Source: Arsukibacterium sp. UBA3155 (lineage in GTDB: Bacteria > Pseudomonadota > Gammaproteobacteria > Enterobacterales > Alteromonadaceae). From it: a stretch of 64,000 bases of DNA. Below the pieces are notes generated by a model. It made no database searches, was not told the DNA's origin, and was given only the letters and a program-made list of their open reading frames with translations. Positions within the stretch are counted from its first letter, which is position 1. Every line of letters starts with the position of its first letter. Both the position numbers and the translations under genes were made by a program. This document shows positions 8,155 to 17,346 of this stretch, in pieces. The stretch lies in the NCBI GenBank assembly GCA_002364615.1, contig DEYP01000003.1, positions 31,277-95,276 of the forward strand, written 5' to 3'.

Positions 8155-9042
8155 ATGAATAAACCCGCCAAACTTCACCCGCGTAACCTGCATCACGGCC
8201 GCTATAATTTAGCGGAGCTTTGCCGCAGTTATCCGGCGTTACAAGCCTATCTGGTGTTAAATCCTGCCGGCGAGCAAACCATTAACTTTAGTGAGCCGGC
8301 GGCAGTACAAGCTTTAAATGCGGCCTTGCTTAAGCACTACTATCATGTTGACTACTGGCAGTTACCGCCGGGGTATTTGTGTCCGCCTATTCCGGGCCGG
8401 GCCGATTATATTCACACTGCCGCCGATTTGCTGGCCGGGCCGGATGGCGTACCAACGGGCAAACAAATTACCCTGCTGGATATAGGCTGTGGTGCCAACC
8501 TTATTTACCCGATAATTGCCAGTCGCAGTTATGGCTGGCGCTGTATTGGCAGCGACATTGACACGGTGGCACTCAAAGCAGCGCAGCTAATTATCGACAG
8601 TAACCCGCCATTAAAAGGCCAGATCAGCCTGCGCCGGCAGCCAGACAATAATGCTATTTTGCGCGGTATCATCAAACCGGATGACCAATTTGCTTTAACG
8701 GTGTGCAACCCGCCATTTTATGCTTCAGCGGTAGAAGCAGCGGCGGCTAATCAGCGCAAACGATTCAACCTGAAGCTGGCTGACAGCCCACAACAACGTA
8801 ATTTTGGCGGCCAGCAACACGAGCTATGGTGCCCGGGTGGTGAGTTAGCCTTTATTGGCCAGATGATCAGCGAAAGCGTGGCCTTTGCCAGCCAGGTTGG
8901 CTGGTTCAGCAGTCTGGTGTCGCAGCAAAGCCATCTGAAAACATTGTTGGCAAAGGCGCGCCAGGCCGGTGCAGCGGAGGTAAAACAAATAAACATGCAG
9001 CAGGGACAGAAAAGCAGTCACTTACTGGCGTGGCGTTTTTAA
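8155..9042 (+). CDS. rlmF: 23S rRNA (adenine1618-N6)-methyltransferase RlmF
   Basis: 295 residues, the usual length for RlmF (YbiN). The N-terminal KLHPRNLHHGRYNL block, the SAM-binding motif DIGCGAN (109-115) and the base-methylating NPPF motif (185-188) are all present; YLCPPIPGRADYIH is another RlmF hallmark. It methylates N6 of A1618 in 23S rRNA. Cytoplasmic, single gene; divergent from the esterase and convergent with the DUF2804 gene. The gap 7932-8154 upstream holds promoters but no clear element. Confidence 0.94.
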   Translation: MNKPAKLHPRNLHHGRYNLAELCRSYPALQAYLVLNPAGEQTINFSEPAAVQALNAALLKHYYHVDYWQLPPGYLCPPIPGRADYIHTAADLLAGPDGVPTGKQITLLDIGCGANLIYPIIASRSYGWRCIGSDIDTVALKAAQLIIDSNPPLKGQISLRRQPDNNAILRGIIKPDDQFALTVCNPPFYASAVEAAAANQRKRFNLKLADSPQQRNFGGQQHELWCPGGELAFIGQMISESVAFASQVGWFSSLVSQQSHLKTLLAKARQAGAAEVKQINMQQGQKSSHLLAWRF

Positions 9043-9060
9043 GCGACCCATAAAACGTGC

Positions 9061-10101
9061 TTACCAGCGCGCAAAATGATCCTCCGCCAGCCCCTGCTGA
9101 CCGCTGCAACTGATTTTCTGACCATCACAGAGGGTGATGGTGCCATGCCAGCTGCCACAATACTGCCGAAAATTACTGGCCAGCAGCCCCAGGTTAAGCC
9201 GCTCTTGGCGTTTTACCGCCGGAATAAACTGTAATTGCACCGTGCCACACTGACTGAACACTTGCCAAGATGCATCGGGTTGCTGGCGGTTAAACACAAA
9301 TTGCAGCGGTGGTAATAGATAGCGCTTACCGTTTAACCAGCAACAGTTCTCAGTACCGCCGGTTTCATTAACCCCGGCTGCCAGGTTGAAACCGATCCGG
9401 TGCTGGCCGTCATAGCCACTTAAACTGCCCCAACGCCAACTGGTTTCCCGGCGCATATAACCTGCTGAAAAATCATAGCCGCCGAGCGCACTGTCTAGCG
9501 CTATCGGCTGTTGCTTTAGTTGTATCTCGCCGCTTACCTGCAAGGCATTGTGTTTTTGGGTGTAGGTCCAGCCGCTATAACCGGTAGGCAAACACAGCGC
9601 CAGTGGCTCTGCGGCTTCGCCCGGCGTTAAGTGTAAATTAGCACTGAGCTCAGCGCTTTGTAGCGTCAGCTGCCAGCTAAAGCCCTGCGGCTGAATACTG
9701 ATACGATTCGCGCCCCCGGTAATCCGCGCCAGCCCGGCAGTGGGAGAATCACTCATCCGGCTATTGCGGGACAACGGTTGCAGCAATTTGAATTCAGTTA
9801 GGCTGGCATCTTCGCGCTGATACAAATAGGCAAAACCAGAACACAAGTAGCGAATATCGGCAATGGCTGCCGCCAGGATCCAGTCGGGGTGGCAGATACT
9901 GACAAACTGAAATTGCTTATAATGCGCCCAACGTGCCAGCCGGCTGGCGAGCTTGTCCATCGGCGTACGGTAGATAAAATCTGCCTGGTTCAGCTCGGTA
10001 ACCGGCTGCTTAAAGATACCAAATTGTGGCTGCCCATCAGGTTGGATCAGCTTAAAAGGGCGGGGTTGTGCGCTGGGATCTGAAGGAACCGTGATTGCCA
10101 T
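9061..10101 (-). CDS. DUF2804 domain protein
   Basis: 346 residues covering one DUF2804 domain. Characteristic blocks are DFSAGYMRRETSWRWGSLSG and IGFNLAAGVNETG in the centre and QYCGSWHGTI near the end. The fold is predicted all-beta (lipocalin-like), without signal peptide. Function of the family is unknown; members occur in bacteria and lower eukaryotes. The start is ATG at 10101. The 10102-10366 interval to the divergent protease gene is AT-rich and contains no gene. Confidence 0.85.
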   Translation of the reverse strand: MAITVPSDPSAQPRPFKLIQPDGQPQFGIFKQPVTELNQADFIYRTPMDKLASRLARWAHYKQFQFVSICHPDWILAAAIADIRYLCSGFAYLYQREDASLTEFKLLQPLSRNSRMSDSPTAGLARITGGANRISIQPQGFSWQLTLQSAELSANLHLTPGEAAEPLALCLPTGYSGWTYTQKHNALQVSGEIQLKQQPIALDSALGGYDFSAGYMRRETSWRWGSLSGYDGQHRIGFNLAAGVNETGGTENCCWLNGKRYLLPPLQFVFNRQQPDASWQVFSQCGTVQLQFIPAVKRQERLNLGLLASNFRQYCGSWHGTITLCDGQKISCSGQQGLAEDHFARW

Positions 10102-10366
10102 AATGCTTCCGAGAGTAACAATTCGCCGATTAATCTAAACGTTACGCCGTTACTCCGCACCCCTTTTTTAACAAAAATACCGTTTAACAAGCGTATGTTT
10201 AGATTAGATTATGAAACGGTCGATGTCGCACACAATTATCGATTGCCGATTTGCCGCAACTTTGCTAACTTTCCGATGTCAATTACTTACATTTGCCCAA
10301 CTGATTTGTTAACAACTTAACAAGCAACGTGGGCCTTCATTTTAAGCAATGGTGGTAGGGTTACCC

Positions 10367-12004
10367 ATGTTAAAACGCAGCTTGTTAATCTCTTCTGTTT
10401 TTTTACTCACTGCCTGTGGTGGTGGTGGTTCTGGCAACATCGGTAGCGGTGGTGGCACAGGCGGTGGCTCAGGTGTGACGCCGCCTACCTGGACCGCTGG
10501 CGTATTCCCGGCAGAAAGTAATTTTAAAAATTACTGTGCCACACCGCGCACCGGCACCGATCCTTTTAATAATAATCAGCCTTTCCCGGACAGGGCTGGC
10601 ACCAGCATGCATGAAAAAATGTGGCTGCGATCCTGGAGCAACAACACCTACTTATGGTACCGAGAGCTGCCTGATAATAATCCGGCAAATTTTAATACGG
10701 TAAAAGCCTTTTTTGACCAACTGAAAACCGACGAGCTGACCGATTCCGGCGCCGAAAAAGACAATTTTCACTTTTCTGAAAACACAGCCAGTTATAAACA
10801 ACGCACCCAGTCGGGTGTCAGCTCAGGTTATGGCATTAGCTGGTCGTTTGGCAGCACCACGCCACCGCGCTCATTACTGGTCGCTTATACCGAGCCAGAT
10901 TCACCGGCAGCCAATGCCAATATATTACGTGGCGCTGATTTAGTTGAAGTAAATGGTGTGGATTTTGTTAATGACAATACCAATGCTGGCGTTAATGCAA
11001 TAAATGCCGCGCTGTTTCCTGAGAGCGCCGGCGAGCAGCATGAATTTGTGTTTTTAGTAAACGGCGGTGAAACCCTTACCGTGACCCTGACCTCAGCTGA
11101 TGTTGCCAGTAGCCCGGTGCAAAATGTCCAGATACTGGATACCGATGCCGGCAAAATCGGCTATTTACAATTTAACAGCCATATCTCGCTGGCACAGGGC
11201 CAACTAATTAATGCGGTAGACAGCTTTGCTGATGCCAATGTCAGTGAGGTGGTGCTTGACTTACGTTATAACGGTGGCGGTCTGCTGGCGCTGGCCTCGC
11301 AATTTGCCTATATGGTCACCGGCGATGCCATTATTCAGGACCGGATTTTCGAAAGAACCATTTTTAATGATAAATACCCCAACCGTGATCCGGTAACCGG
11401 CCAGACCTTAAGCCCGATGCCGTTTTACGGCTTTGAAATTGACTATGAAGCAGGTCGTTTAACTAATACCCCTTTGCCGGCACTTAACCTGAACCGGATT
11501 TTTGTGTTGTCGACCGGCGATACCTGCTCGGCCAGCGAAGCCTTTATCAACGGCCTGCGCGGTATTGATGTCGAAGTTATTCTGATTGGTGACCAAACCT
11601 GCGGTAAGCCTTACGGGTTTTACCCAACCGATAACTGCGGCACCACCTACTTTACCATTCAGTTTAGCGGCGCCAATGCTAAGGGGTTTGGTGAATATGC
11701 CGACGGTTTTTATCCGACCCCGGTACCCACTTTTGCCGCAGACGTAAAGGGCTGCCAGGTAGCGGACGATTTCTCGGCCCAGCTTGGCGATCCGAACGAG
11801 AATATGCTGGCCAGCGCGTTGCACTACGCCACCTTTGATAGCTGTCCGGTAGGCGTTGCAAGCCAGAGCCTGAACAGCCAGCAACAGCGGCAAAATGACG
11901 ACAGCGGTCTGAGCATTCGCCGCCATGATCCGCGGATGGAAGCCTTTTTACTGGAAGATAAAATTAATCAGCCAATTAAACCGGCCCGGGATACCCAACA
12001 ATAA
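10367..12004 (+). CDS. S41 family C-terminal-processing-type protease, lipoprotein
   Basis: 545 residues from the ATG preceded by GTAGGG; an in-frame GTG-type start 18 bases upstream would only lengthen the head of the signal peptide. Lipobox LTAC gives lipidated Cys17, followed by a Gly/Ser-rich flexible linker. A PDZ-like module (about 165-205, with ILRGADLVEVNGVDF) precedes the S41 domain (about 262-460). Nucleophile Ser388 in TCSASE and Lys414 in DQTCGKPYG are in place, with the conserved LRYNGGG motif at 299-305. Likely a periplasmic or surface-exposed serine protease. Several Cys suggest disulfides. Role unknown; unlike Prc/CtpA it is long and lipid-anchored. Confidence 0.88.
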   Translation: MLKRSLLISSVFLLTACGGGGSGNIGSGGGTGGGSGVTPPTWTAGVFPAESNFKNYCATPRTGTDPFNNNQPFPDRAGTSMHEKMWLRSWSNNTYLWYRELPDNNPANFNTVKAFFDQLKTDELTDSGAEKDNFHFSENTASYKQRTQSGVSSGYGISWSFGSTTPPRSLLVAYTEPDSPAANANILRGADLVEVNGVDFVNDNTNAGVNAINAALFPESAGEQHEFVFLVNGGETLTVTLTSADVASSPVQNVQILDTDAGKIGYLQFNSHISLAQGQLINAVDSFADANVSEVVLDLRYNGGGLLALASQFAYMVTGDAIIQDRIFERTIFNDKYPNRDPVTGQTLSPMPFYGFEIDYEAGRLTNTPLPALNLNRIFVLSTGDTCSASEAFINGLRGIDVEVILIGDQTCGKPYGFYPTDNCGTTYFTIQFSGANAKGFGEYADGFYPTPVPTFAADVKGCQVADDFSAQLGDPNENMLASALHYATFDSCPVGVASQSLNSQQQRQNDDSGLSIRRHDPRMEAFLLEDKINQPIKPARDTQQ

Positions 12005-12036
12005 AGCGTGGGTTATTATTGAGCTGATTGGTGGCG

Positions 12037-12074
12037 AGCCGGTAAAGCTGGCAAATAGCTATTGCCAGCCGGCT
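12037..12074. terminator. hairpin between convergent genes
   Basis: GCTGGCAA (12047-12054) pairs with TTGCCAGC (12062-12069) around a seven-base loop, and outer AGCCG (12037-12041) pairs with CGGCT (12070-12074) after an asymmetric bulge. No long T run follows on either side, so it may slow rather than end transcription. Confidence 0.5.
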
Positions 12075-12092
12075 GCTATATCCGGGCAGTCA

Positions 12093-12713
12093 TTAACGTC
12101 TGACTGCTCCGGCTGAAGCAAAAAACATCAGATAGACTAGCCGGGAATCTTCAGGGGTTGAACCAAACGACTCGCCGGCAGAGTGCCATAACCAGGGCCG
12201 CAGCAAAATCAGTCGGTTAAAGCGCATCGGGATCCGGTGCGTCATCTCCCACTTGGAATCATCGTTCGAATCGGTTGCCAGCAGGTCAGAAATCCACTTT
12301 TTCGCAGAAGGCGCGCCAAATCGTTGCATGGCTTCCTGATCGTTATATGGCACCCGCTCGGTATTGGTGGCTTTATGGCGAAAAAACTCAGTACCACCTT
12401 TGCAATCTTCCGGCCGCGACATATACAAAATACCTGACCAGTGCGAGCTATCAACGTGTACTTTAGCCGTCCCAACATCATTTGCAGAAGCAAGCCGAAA
12501 CTTACCATGCGCCTGATTATGCGCCATGGCCATTAACGGCTCGCCTACCAGACGGGAAACCTGCTCGTTCAACCCTTCAAGATTTAAACGCTGCGCAGAG
12601 TTCCTGCCCGGATACGGTCCTTGCGCATCAGGATAGTTTAAGCTAAGCCCTGCATCCCGTAACTGATGCGGGTTATCCAGAAAGTCGTCTACTACAATAA
12701 ATGAGGTGGGCAC
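12093..12713 (-). CDS. DUF6445 family protein (2OG-Fe(II)-oxygenase-like)
   Basis: 206 residues. The pattern HVDSSHWSGILYMS (about 86-99), GGTEFF, and a late His in RPWLWHSAGESFG fit DUF6445, a family related to iron/2-oxoglutarate oxygenases: His86 and Asp88 (HxD) plus the later His could bind Fe(II). No signal peptide, cytoplasmic. In related genera such genes often sit near tryptophan-halogenase-like genes, but none is present here. Substrate unknown. Residue numbers are approximate. Confidence 0.75.
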   Translation of the reverse strand: MPTSFIVVDDFLDNPHQLRDAGLSLNYPDAQGPYPGRNSAQRLNLEGLNEQVSRLVGEPLMAMAHNQAHGKFRLASANDVGTAKVHVDSSHWSGILYMSRPEDCKGGTEFFRHKATNTERVPYNDQEAMQRFGAPSAKKWISDLLATDSNDDSKWEMTHRIPMRFNRLILLRPWLWHSAGESFGSTPEDSRLVYLMFFASAGAVRR

Positions 12714-12791
12714 TATAAAATCCTTTGTTATTTTTTTTGTAGTGCCAGTCTAGGCCGTTCATCCTTAGTAGATCAACCCATTTAATTTGTC

Positions 12792-13292
12792 TTAATGCAC
12801 CTTGCCGGCAACTTGCTCAATATCATGCTGTAGCTTTTTACGAAAGCCAAGGCTAAAACCAATTTCCGCCACCACAAACAACGGCCCGACAAACAGCCCG
12901 ACGATATCGTCGACAAAAGCTGGTTTTTTACCTTCGTAATAGTGGCCGATAAACTGTAACACCCAGCCAGCCATAAAAATAAGCAGTGAGCTGCTAAGCC
13001 AGATAGCAAAAGGTTGGGCGGCGAGCAAAGTGGCCAAAGCGAAGCAGCTGCCGCTAAATACCAGCATCACCAGGCCGAATCGCAGGTCGAGTCGGAAATA
13101 AAAAATGGCCGTAGCCACAAACAATAATAACGCTGGGGTAAGCATCACACCCGCCAGGCTAAACATCGGCAATGATAACAGGCTGAAAATAGCCACGATA
13201 ATAAGCGGGATGCCAACATAATGAGTTGTAACATTGCGATGGTCGCGATGGTACAACGCATACTGGCTTAAATGCTCCGTCAGGTTTTTCAT
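12792..13292 (-). CDS. Mpo1-like (DUF962/YGL010w) membrane protein
   Basis: 166 residues, four to five hydrophobic segments. Conserved features of the Mpo1 family are present: HRDHRNVTTHYVGIP at 15-29 and QFIGHYYEGKKPAFVDD near residues 113-129. Yeast Mpo1 is an Fe(II)-dependent dioxygenase that shortens 2-hydroxy fatty acids; the His residues here match that set, so a similar fatty-acid alpha-oxidation role is possible. Inner-membrane protein, single gene. Confidence 0.85.
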   Translation of the reverse strand: MKNLTEHLSQYALYHRDHRNVTTHYVGIPLIIVAIFSLLSLPMFSLAGVMLTPALLLFVATAIFYFRLDLRFGLVMLVFSGSCFALATLLAAQPFAIWLSSSLLIFMAGWVLQFIGHYYEGKKPAFVDDIVGLFVGPLFVVAEIGFSLGFRKKLQHDIEQVAGKVH

Positions 13293-13421
13293 CGTTAGTG
13301 GCTCCGATTAACAAAGGGTTGGGCAAGAATAGTTTTTGCTAACAACTGATGCTGCCGTTTTTAATAAATCACTCTGACCCATTTTTTTTATTTTAGTGTA
13401 ATTGAGGGTACTAATGCCAGT

Positions 13422-14162
13422 TTACTGGCTCACTACCAAACCATAGCCAGTGGGGCGGTAGCCAAGGTGCCATTCGCGGTTGCCGCTGATAAAGGGGTTG
13501 TCGTGGCCCATATGTTGGCGGGTACGCTGGTTAAGCTGCAACTCTGCCGGGCTTACCGGGTCGAGTTTATGCCAGGCCATAAATAATTGCTGTTGGGCGC
13601 GGGACAGGCTCAGGTTGTATTTGTCGGCCATATAAAAGTAGGTGCGGGCGATATCACCACGTACGGTTTGCGGCGGCTCGAATACCCTTTGTTTAAAGTC
13701 GACTTTTACCGGGCAGGCGCCATGCTGCGCCGGTGCAGCGGGTAGCATACCAAAACGGTAATTGCTGCGATCGCCGTTTACTTCGCCAATCGCCGGCACC
13801 AGGTTATATAAATCTGCCTCCATTGCCTTAAACGCACTGTCGGTTTTAACACAGTTTTTGCGTCCGCCGTTTTGCCAGCACTGGCGCTGATGGCCAAAAT
13901 GATGGGCCGGTACCACATGCTCCCACTCAATACGGCTCGCGCGCGGGCCATTTTTACGAACCTGATAACCGCAACCCGTAAGGTCGGGAATACCTTTACT
14001 ACCCTGCCAGCGAATGGCGCAGTCGCAATAAAAGCTTGTCGCTTCTGGCGCATGAATACGCTGTGCCAGTTTTTTCGCCTGATCAAAATTAGCCGGCGCC
14101 GCCTGGGCAACAGCTGATAACAACAGCAGTACGCTGCTGCCAACAAACATAAGAAACCGCAT
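13422..14162 (-). CDS. exported endonuclease I (EndA/Dns family)
   Basis: 246 residues with signal peptide ending AQA at 19-21 or 20-22. Endonuclease I core: EWEHVVPAHHFG (79-90; His82 catalytic), DLYNLVPAIGEVNGDRSNYRFG (split 117-138; Asn120 and Asn129 metal-binding), and paired Cys for disulfides. Periplasmic or secreted nonspecific nuclease of the type that degrades extracellular DNA. The C-terminal MGHDNPFISGNREWHLGY block is also typical. No operon partner; ComM, the transformation helicase, is about 15 kb away. Confidence 0.92.
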   Translation of the reverse strand: MRFLMFVGSSVLLLLSAVAQAAPANFDQAKKLAQRIHAPEATSFYCDCAIRWQGSKGIPDLTGCGYQVRKNGPRASRIEWEHVVPAHHFGHQRQCWQNGGRKNCVKTDSAFKAMEADLYNLVPAIGEVNGDRSNYRFGMLPAAPAQHGACPVKVDFKQRVFEPPQTVRGDIARTYFYMADKYNLSLSRAQQQLFMAWHKLDPVSPAELQLNQRTRQHMGHDNPFISGNREWHLGYRPTGYGLVVSQ

Positions 14163-14256
14163 TCACTACCACTTACTTCAGTGAAACTAACCGCCGCCAG
14201 TGTAACGCTAAACACTGAACAGCGGCTGATTAACTTTAGCCTAATTTGGGTGGGCT

Positions 14257-15624
14257 TTAGTTACCAAAAGAGCCTGCGGCACCGGGAAATACTACCGGGC
14301 TTTCAATCCCGTGCTGGCTGATGCTGGCTACGCCAAAGAAGTAGTTATCAATCACTACATTTTCCAGGGTGAATTCAGTCACCTTGCCCACTTCACGACT
14401 GAATTGCCAGTTCGGCGCATCGGTATAGCGCCAGTAAATTTTATAGCCTTTCACCAATTCAGCTTCCTGCGGCAGAGGTTTGGCCCATGACAAGGTGGTG
14501 TCGGCAGACACGGCACCTTTTATGGTTACGTCAGCCGGTGGATTTGGCGCCCAGGCCAAACTGGCCAGGGTTACCGCATTTAACGCAGTAAGTTTAGCGG
14601 CATAAGCAAAGTCGACGCCGTCGATGGTATCACCGTATACAACACCATTTTCGGTGCGCAAGTCCTGATGCTGGCGGTCATAATGCTCGTTGGTCTCCAT
14701 AATACGCACCGCCGGATACCCTAAGTCATTGAATGGCCGGTGATGGCCACCACGACCAAAACGATCCAGCCGGTATACCGGCATCACATCCAGATTAGGG
14801 ATGTAACGATCGGCAATGACATCGATGTAACGGGCCAGGTTACGGGTGGGCGAGTCGTTCTCACCACCCGTAAAACGGCGTTGCCGTGCTTCCTGCTCCG
14901 TTTCGTTAGCCCGGGTACCTTCGGCAAACACGCGGGCGGTGGTGTTATCGATTACGCCATTTATACCGGCAGTGTTACCGATCATGTCATTGTTCAGCAC
15001 GGCTTTAATTCGCCAACCCGCTTCTTTTGCCTGTGCTGCCAGAATTTTGCCACCAAACAAGCCTTGCTCCTCGCCAGACAACGCCGCATAAACAATGGTG
15101 CCATTAAACTGATACTTGCTCAGCACCCGCGCTGCTTCCAGTGCGCCGGCCACACCCGAGGCATTATCATTTGCACCTGGTGCATCGCTGGTGTAATTCA
15201 TTACATCGCTAACCCGTGAGTCGATATCGCCGGCCATAATGACATAACGGCCAGGATCAGTCTTGCCGCGCTGCACGGCAATAACACTTACCACATCGGT
15301 GGCATTAGGTATGCGGGCTTCGCCTTCGATAACTGCACTGGAGTAAGACACTTCCAGGCAGCCGCCACACTCGGCAGAAATACGCTCAAATTCAGCTTTG
15401 ATCCAGCGCCTGGCGGCACCAATACCTCGGGTATCCGACTTAGTTTCTGACAAGGTATGGCGGGTGCCGAAACTCACCAGCTTAGCAATATCGCGCTCAA
15501 TATTTTCCGCCGACGGGGCAGTGGCTATTGCATGCAGCTGCTGGGTCTTGTCGTCGCCAGGCGCAGCATAAAGTGGCAGTGCGCTAAACAACAACACGGG
15601 CAGTAATGGGTTTCTGCAAAACAT
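14257..15624 (-). CDS. secreted M28-family metallopeptidase with fibronectin type III tail
   Basis: 455 residues from the ATG that follows a CAGGA ribosome site; an in-frame start 27 bases upstream lacks one. Signal peptide ends near ALPLYA. M28 zinc-peptidase core: GDIDSR at about 132-137, bridging Asp153 in GANDNASG, catalytic/ligand Glu185-Glu186 in SGEEQG, an Asp in LNNDMIG and a late His in GGHHRPFN. The first ligand motif, usually HxD, reads DID here. A C-terminal FN3-like module (about 345-440, PADVTIKGAVSADTTLSW, KGYKIYWRYTD) may bind substrate or surface. Probably an aminopeptidase acting outside the cytoplasm. Confidence 0.88.
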   Translation of the reverse strand: MFCRNPLLPVLLFSALPLYAAPGDDKTQQLHAIATAPSAENIERDIAKLVSFGTRHTLSETKSDTRGIGAARRWIKAEFERISAECGGCLEVSYSSAVIEGEARIPNATDVVSVIAVQRGKTDPGRYVIMAGDIDSRVSDVMNYTSDAPGANDNASGVAGALEAARVLSKYQFNGTIVYAALSGEEQGLFGGKILAAQAKEAGWRIKAVLNNDMIGNTAGINGVIDNTTARVFAEGTRANETEQEARQRRFTGGENDSPTRNLARYIDVIADRYIPNLDVMPVYRLDRFGRGGHHRPFNDLGYPAVRIMETNEHYDRQHQDLRTENGVVYGDTIDGVDFAYAAKLTALNAVTLASLAWAPNPPADVTIKGAVSADTTLSWAKPLPQEAELVKGYKIYWRYTDAPNWQFSREVGKVTEFTLENVVIDNYFFGVASISQHGIESPVVFPGAAGSFGN

Positions 15625-15774
15625 AATATGTCCTGAAATAGTCAACGTCATATCTACTATACGGCTTTTTCAGCATGCTGGTGGTTGCTTCTGGCGTTAT
15701 CTGTGGCATTTTGCCAGCCGTTTATCTTATTTTGCAGGCCTTGCCGTTCCCAACATTTATAAACTGTAAACCAG

Positions 15775-15799
15775 TTGTCATATTGGCGTGAAATGACAA
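15775..15799. promoter_or_regulatory. inverted repeat upstream of the secreted amylase
   Basis: TTGTCAT (15775-15781) and ATGACAA (15793-15799) form perfect seven-base arms around an 11-base spacer, 129 bases before the amylase ATG. The wider 15625-15927 interval between the divergent M28 and amylase genes contains no convincing gene; a forward frame through it lacks a ribosome site. The repeat could be an operator. It differs from the palindrome at the other two amylase loci. Confidence 0.35.
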
Positions 15800-15927
15800 T
15801 ATTTCAGCGCAACAGCTCAGTATGCTGGTGCGGTGTTAAAGGGGTTAAGTTGTCACTAACACTTCGCTGGCGTTGCTGGCGGCTCATGCACGGATGTCTT
15901 GAAAACAATAAATTACAGGACGAAAAC

Positions 15928-17337
15928 ATGCGAGCTTTTACTTTAGGTTGTCGCAGTATGCTGCTTGGCACACTGCTGTTTATCACGCCACAGGCGCTGG
16001 CCGACGTTATTTTACATGCCTTCGACTGGCATTATAACGAGGTAGCCAACCGGGCAGAGGAAATTAAAAATCTGGGTTATAAAGCAGTACTGGTAGCCCC
16101 ACCCTTAAAATCAAACGCCGGCAACTGCGCCTGGTGGCAACGTTATCAACCGCAGGATATCCGGGTTATTGATCACTGCAAAGGCAATAAGCAATCGTTT
16201 CAGGCGATGATTAATGCCCTGAACGACAGCAATCCGGCACGGCGGGTTGAGGTGTACGCTGATATAGTATTAAACCATATGGCCAATGAGCGCAGTGCAG
16301 CTACCGACTTTCCCGGCCAGGCAGCGCTTAATAATTATGCCAGTAACCCTACTTACTGGAATAACCAGCGCTTATTTGGCAATTTAACTCAGGGGTTATT
16401 CAGCCCCTGGGATTTTAACCCCGCCAATTGCATTCAGAATTACAACGATGTCTGGCAAGTGCAGAACTGGCGTTTGTGTGGCGGTGGTGGCGATACTGGT
16501 TTACCGGATCTCAACCCGAACAGCTGGGTAGTACAACAACAACGCGCCTACCTGCAAGCCTTGAAAAATATGGGTGTGAAAGGCTTTCGGGTTGATGCAG
16601 CCAAGCATATGACTATCTGGCATATTAACCAGATCTTTACCAGCACGATCAAAAGCGGCATGTACGTGTTTGGTGAAATTATTACCAGCGGCGGCGCCGG
16701 CAATAATGAATACAACAGCTATCTGGCGCCGTATATTCAAAACACCGACCATAAGGCCTATGATTTTCCGCTATTTGAAAGTCTGCGCCGGGCATTTAAC
16801 CCCAGCGGTAGTATGAATGAGCTGGTTGATCCCGGCGCTTATGGCCAGGCACTGGCCAATAGCCGGGCGGTAACCTTTACCATTACCCACGATATTCCCA
16901 CTAATGATGGGTTTCGCTATCTGATCATGAACCCAACCGACGAGTATCTGGCGTATGCCTATGTGCTGGGAAGGGACGGCGGTAAGCCGTTGGTATTCAG
17001 TGACAGTACCGGCACCGACAATAACCGTTGGGTTAACGCCTACCGCGCAACCTCTGTGCAGCGGATGATTAACTTTCATAACCGGATGCAGGGACAGGGC
17101 ATGGAAGTACTGGCATCAAGCAACTGTGCTATTTTGTTTCGCCGCGCTCAGGAAGGGGTAGTTGGCATTAACAAATGCGGTAGTCAGGTTACCTTCAACG
17201 TCAATACCAATGGCCGCTTTTACTGGTACCGCACATATCGGGATGCACTCAGCGGTGGCGCCACGTTCAGTATTGGTGGCAGTAACCACAGCTTTAGTAT
17301 TCCGGCCCGTCAGGCCAGAATGTGGTACGCCGATTAA
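15928..17337 (+). CDS. secreted alpha-amylase (GH13)
   Basis: 469 residues from the ATG preceded by ACAGGA; in-frame codons further upstream lack coding character. Signal peptide ends QALA before DVILHAFDW. GH13 (beta/alpha)8 barrel: DIVLNHMA at 112-119, nucleophile Asp223 in GFRVDAAKH, acid/base Glu250 in VFGEI, and third acid Asp322 in THDIPTN. A small all-beta domain C follows (about 375-469). Size and the absence of extra modules match compact secreted amylases of marine gammaproteobacteria. It hydrolyses internal alpha-1,4 bonds of starch. Not next to the other maltodextrin genes. Confidence 0.93.
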   Translation: MRAFTLGCRSMLLGTLLFITPQALADVILHAFDWHYNEVANRAEEIKNLGYKAVLVAPPLKSNAGNCAWWQRYQPQDIRVIDHCKGNKQSFQAMINALNDSNPARRVEVYADIVLNHMANERSAATDFPGQAALNNYASNPTYWNNQRLFGNLTQGLFSPWDFNPANCIQNYNDVWQVQNWRLCGGGGDTGLPDLNPNSWVVQQQRAYLQALKNMGVKGFRVDAAKHMTIWHINQIFTSTIKSGMYVFGEIITSGGAGNNEYNSYLAPYIQNTDHKAYDFPLFESLRRAFNPSGSMNELVDPGAYGQALANSRAVTFTITHDIPTNDGFRYLIMNPTDEYLAYAYVLGRDGGKPLVFSDSTGTDNNRWVNAYRATSVQRMINFHNRMQGQGMEVLASSNCAILFRRAQEGVVGINKCGSQVTFNVNTNGRFYWYRTYRDALSGGATFSIGGSNHSFSIPARQARMWYAD

Positions 17338-17346
17338 ACAACATCT

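Noticed and set aside
15775-15927. N-terminal extension of the secreted amylase
   Set aside because: It contains an inverted repeat and many Trp/Cys/Arg without coding character; the signal peptide starts at 15928.
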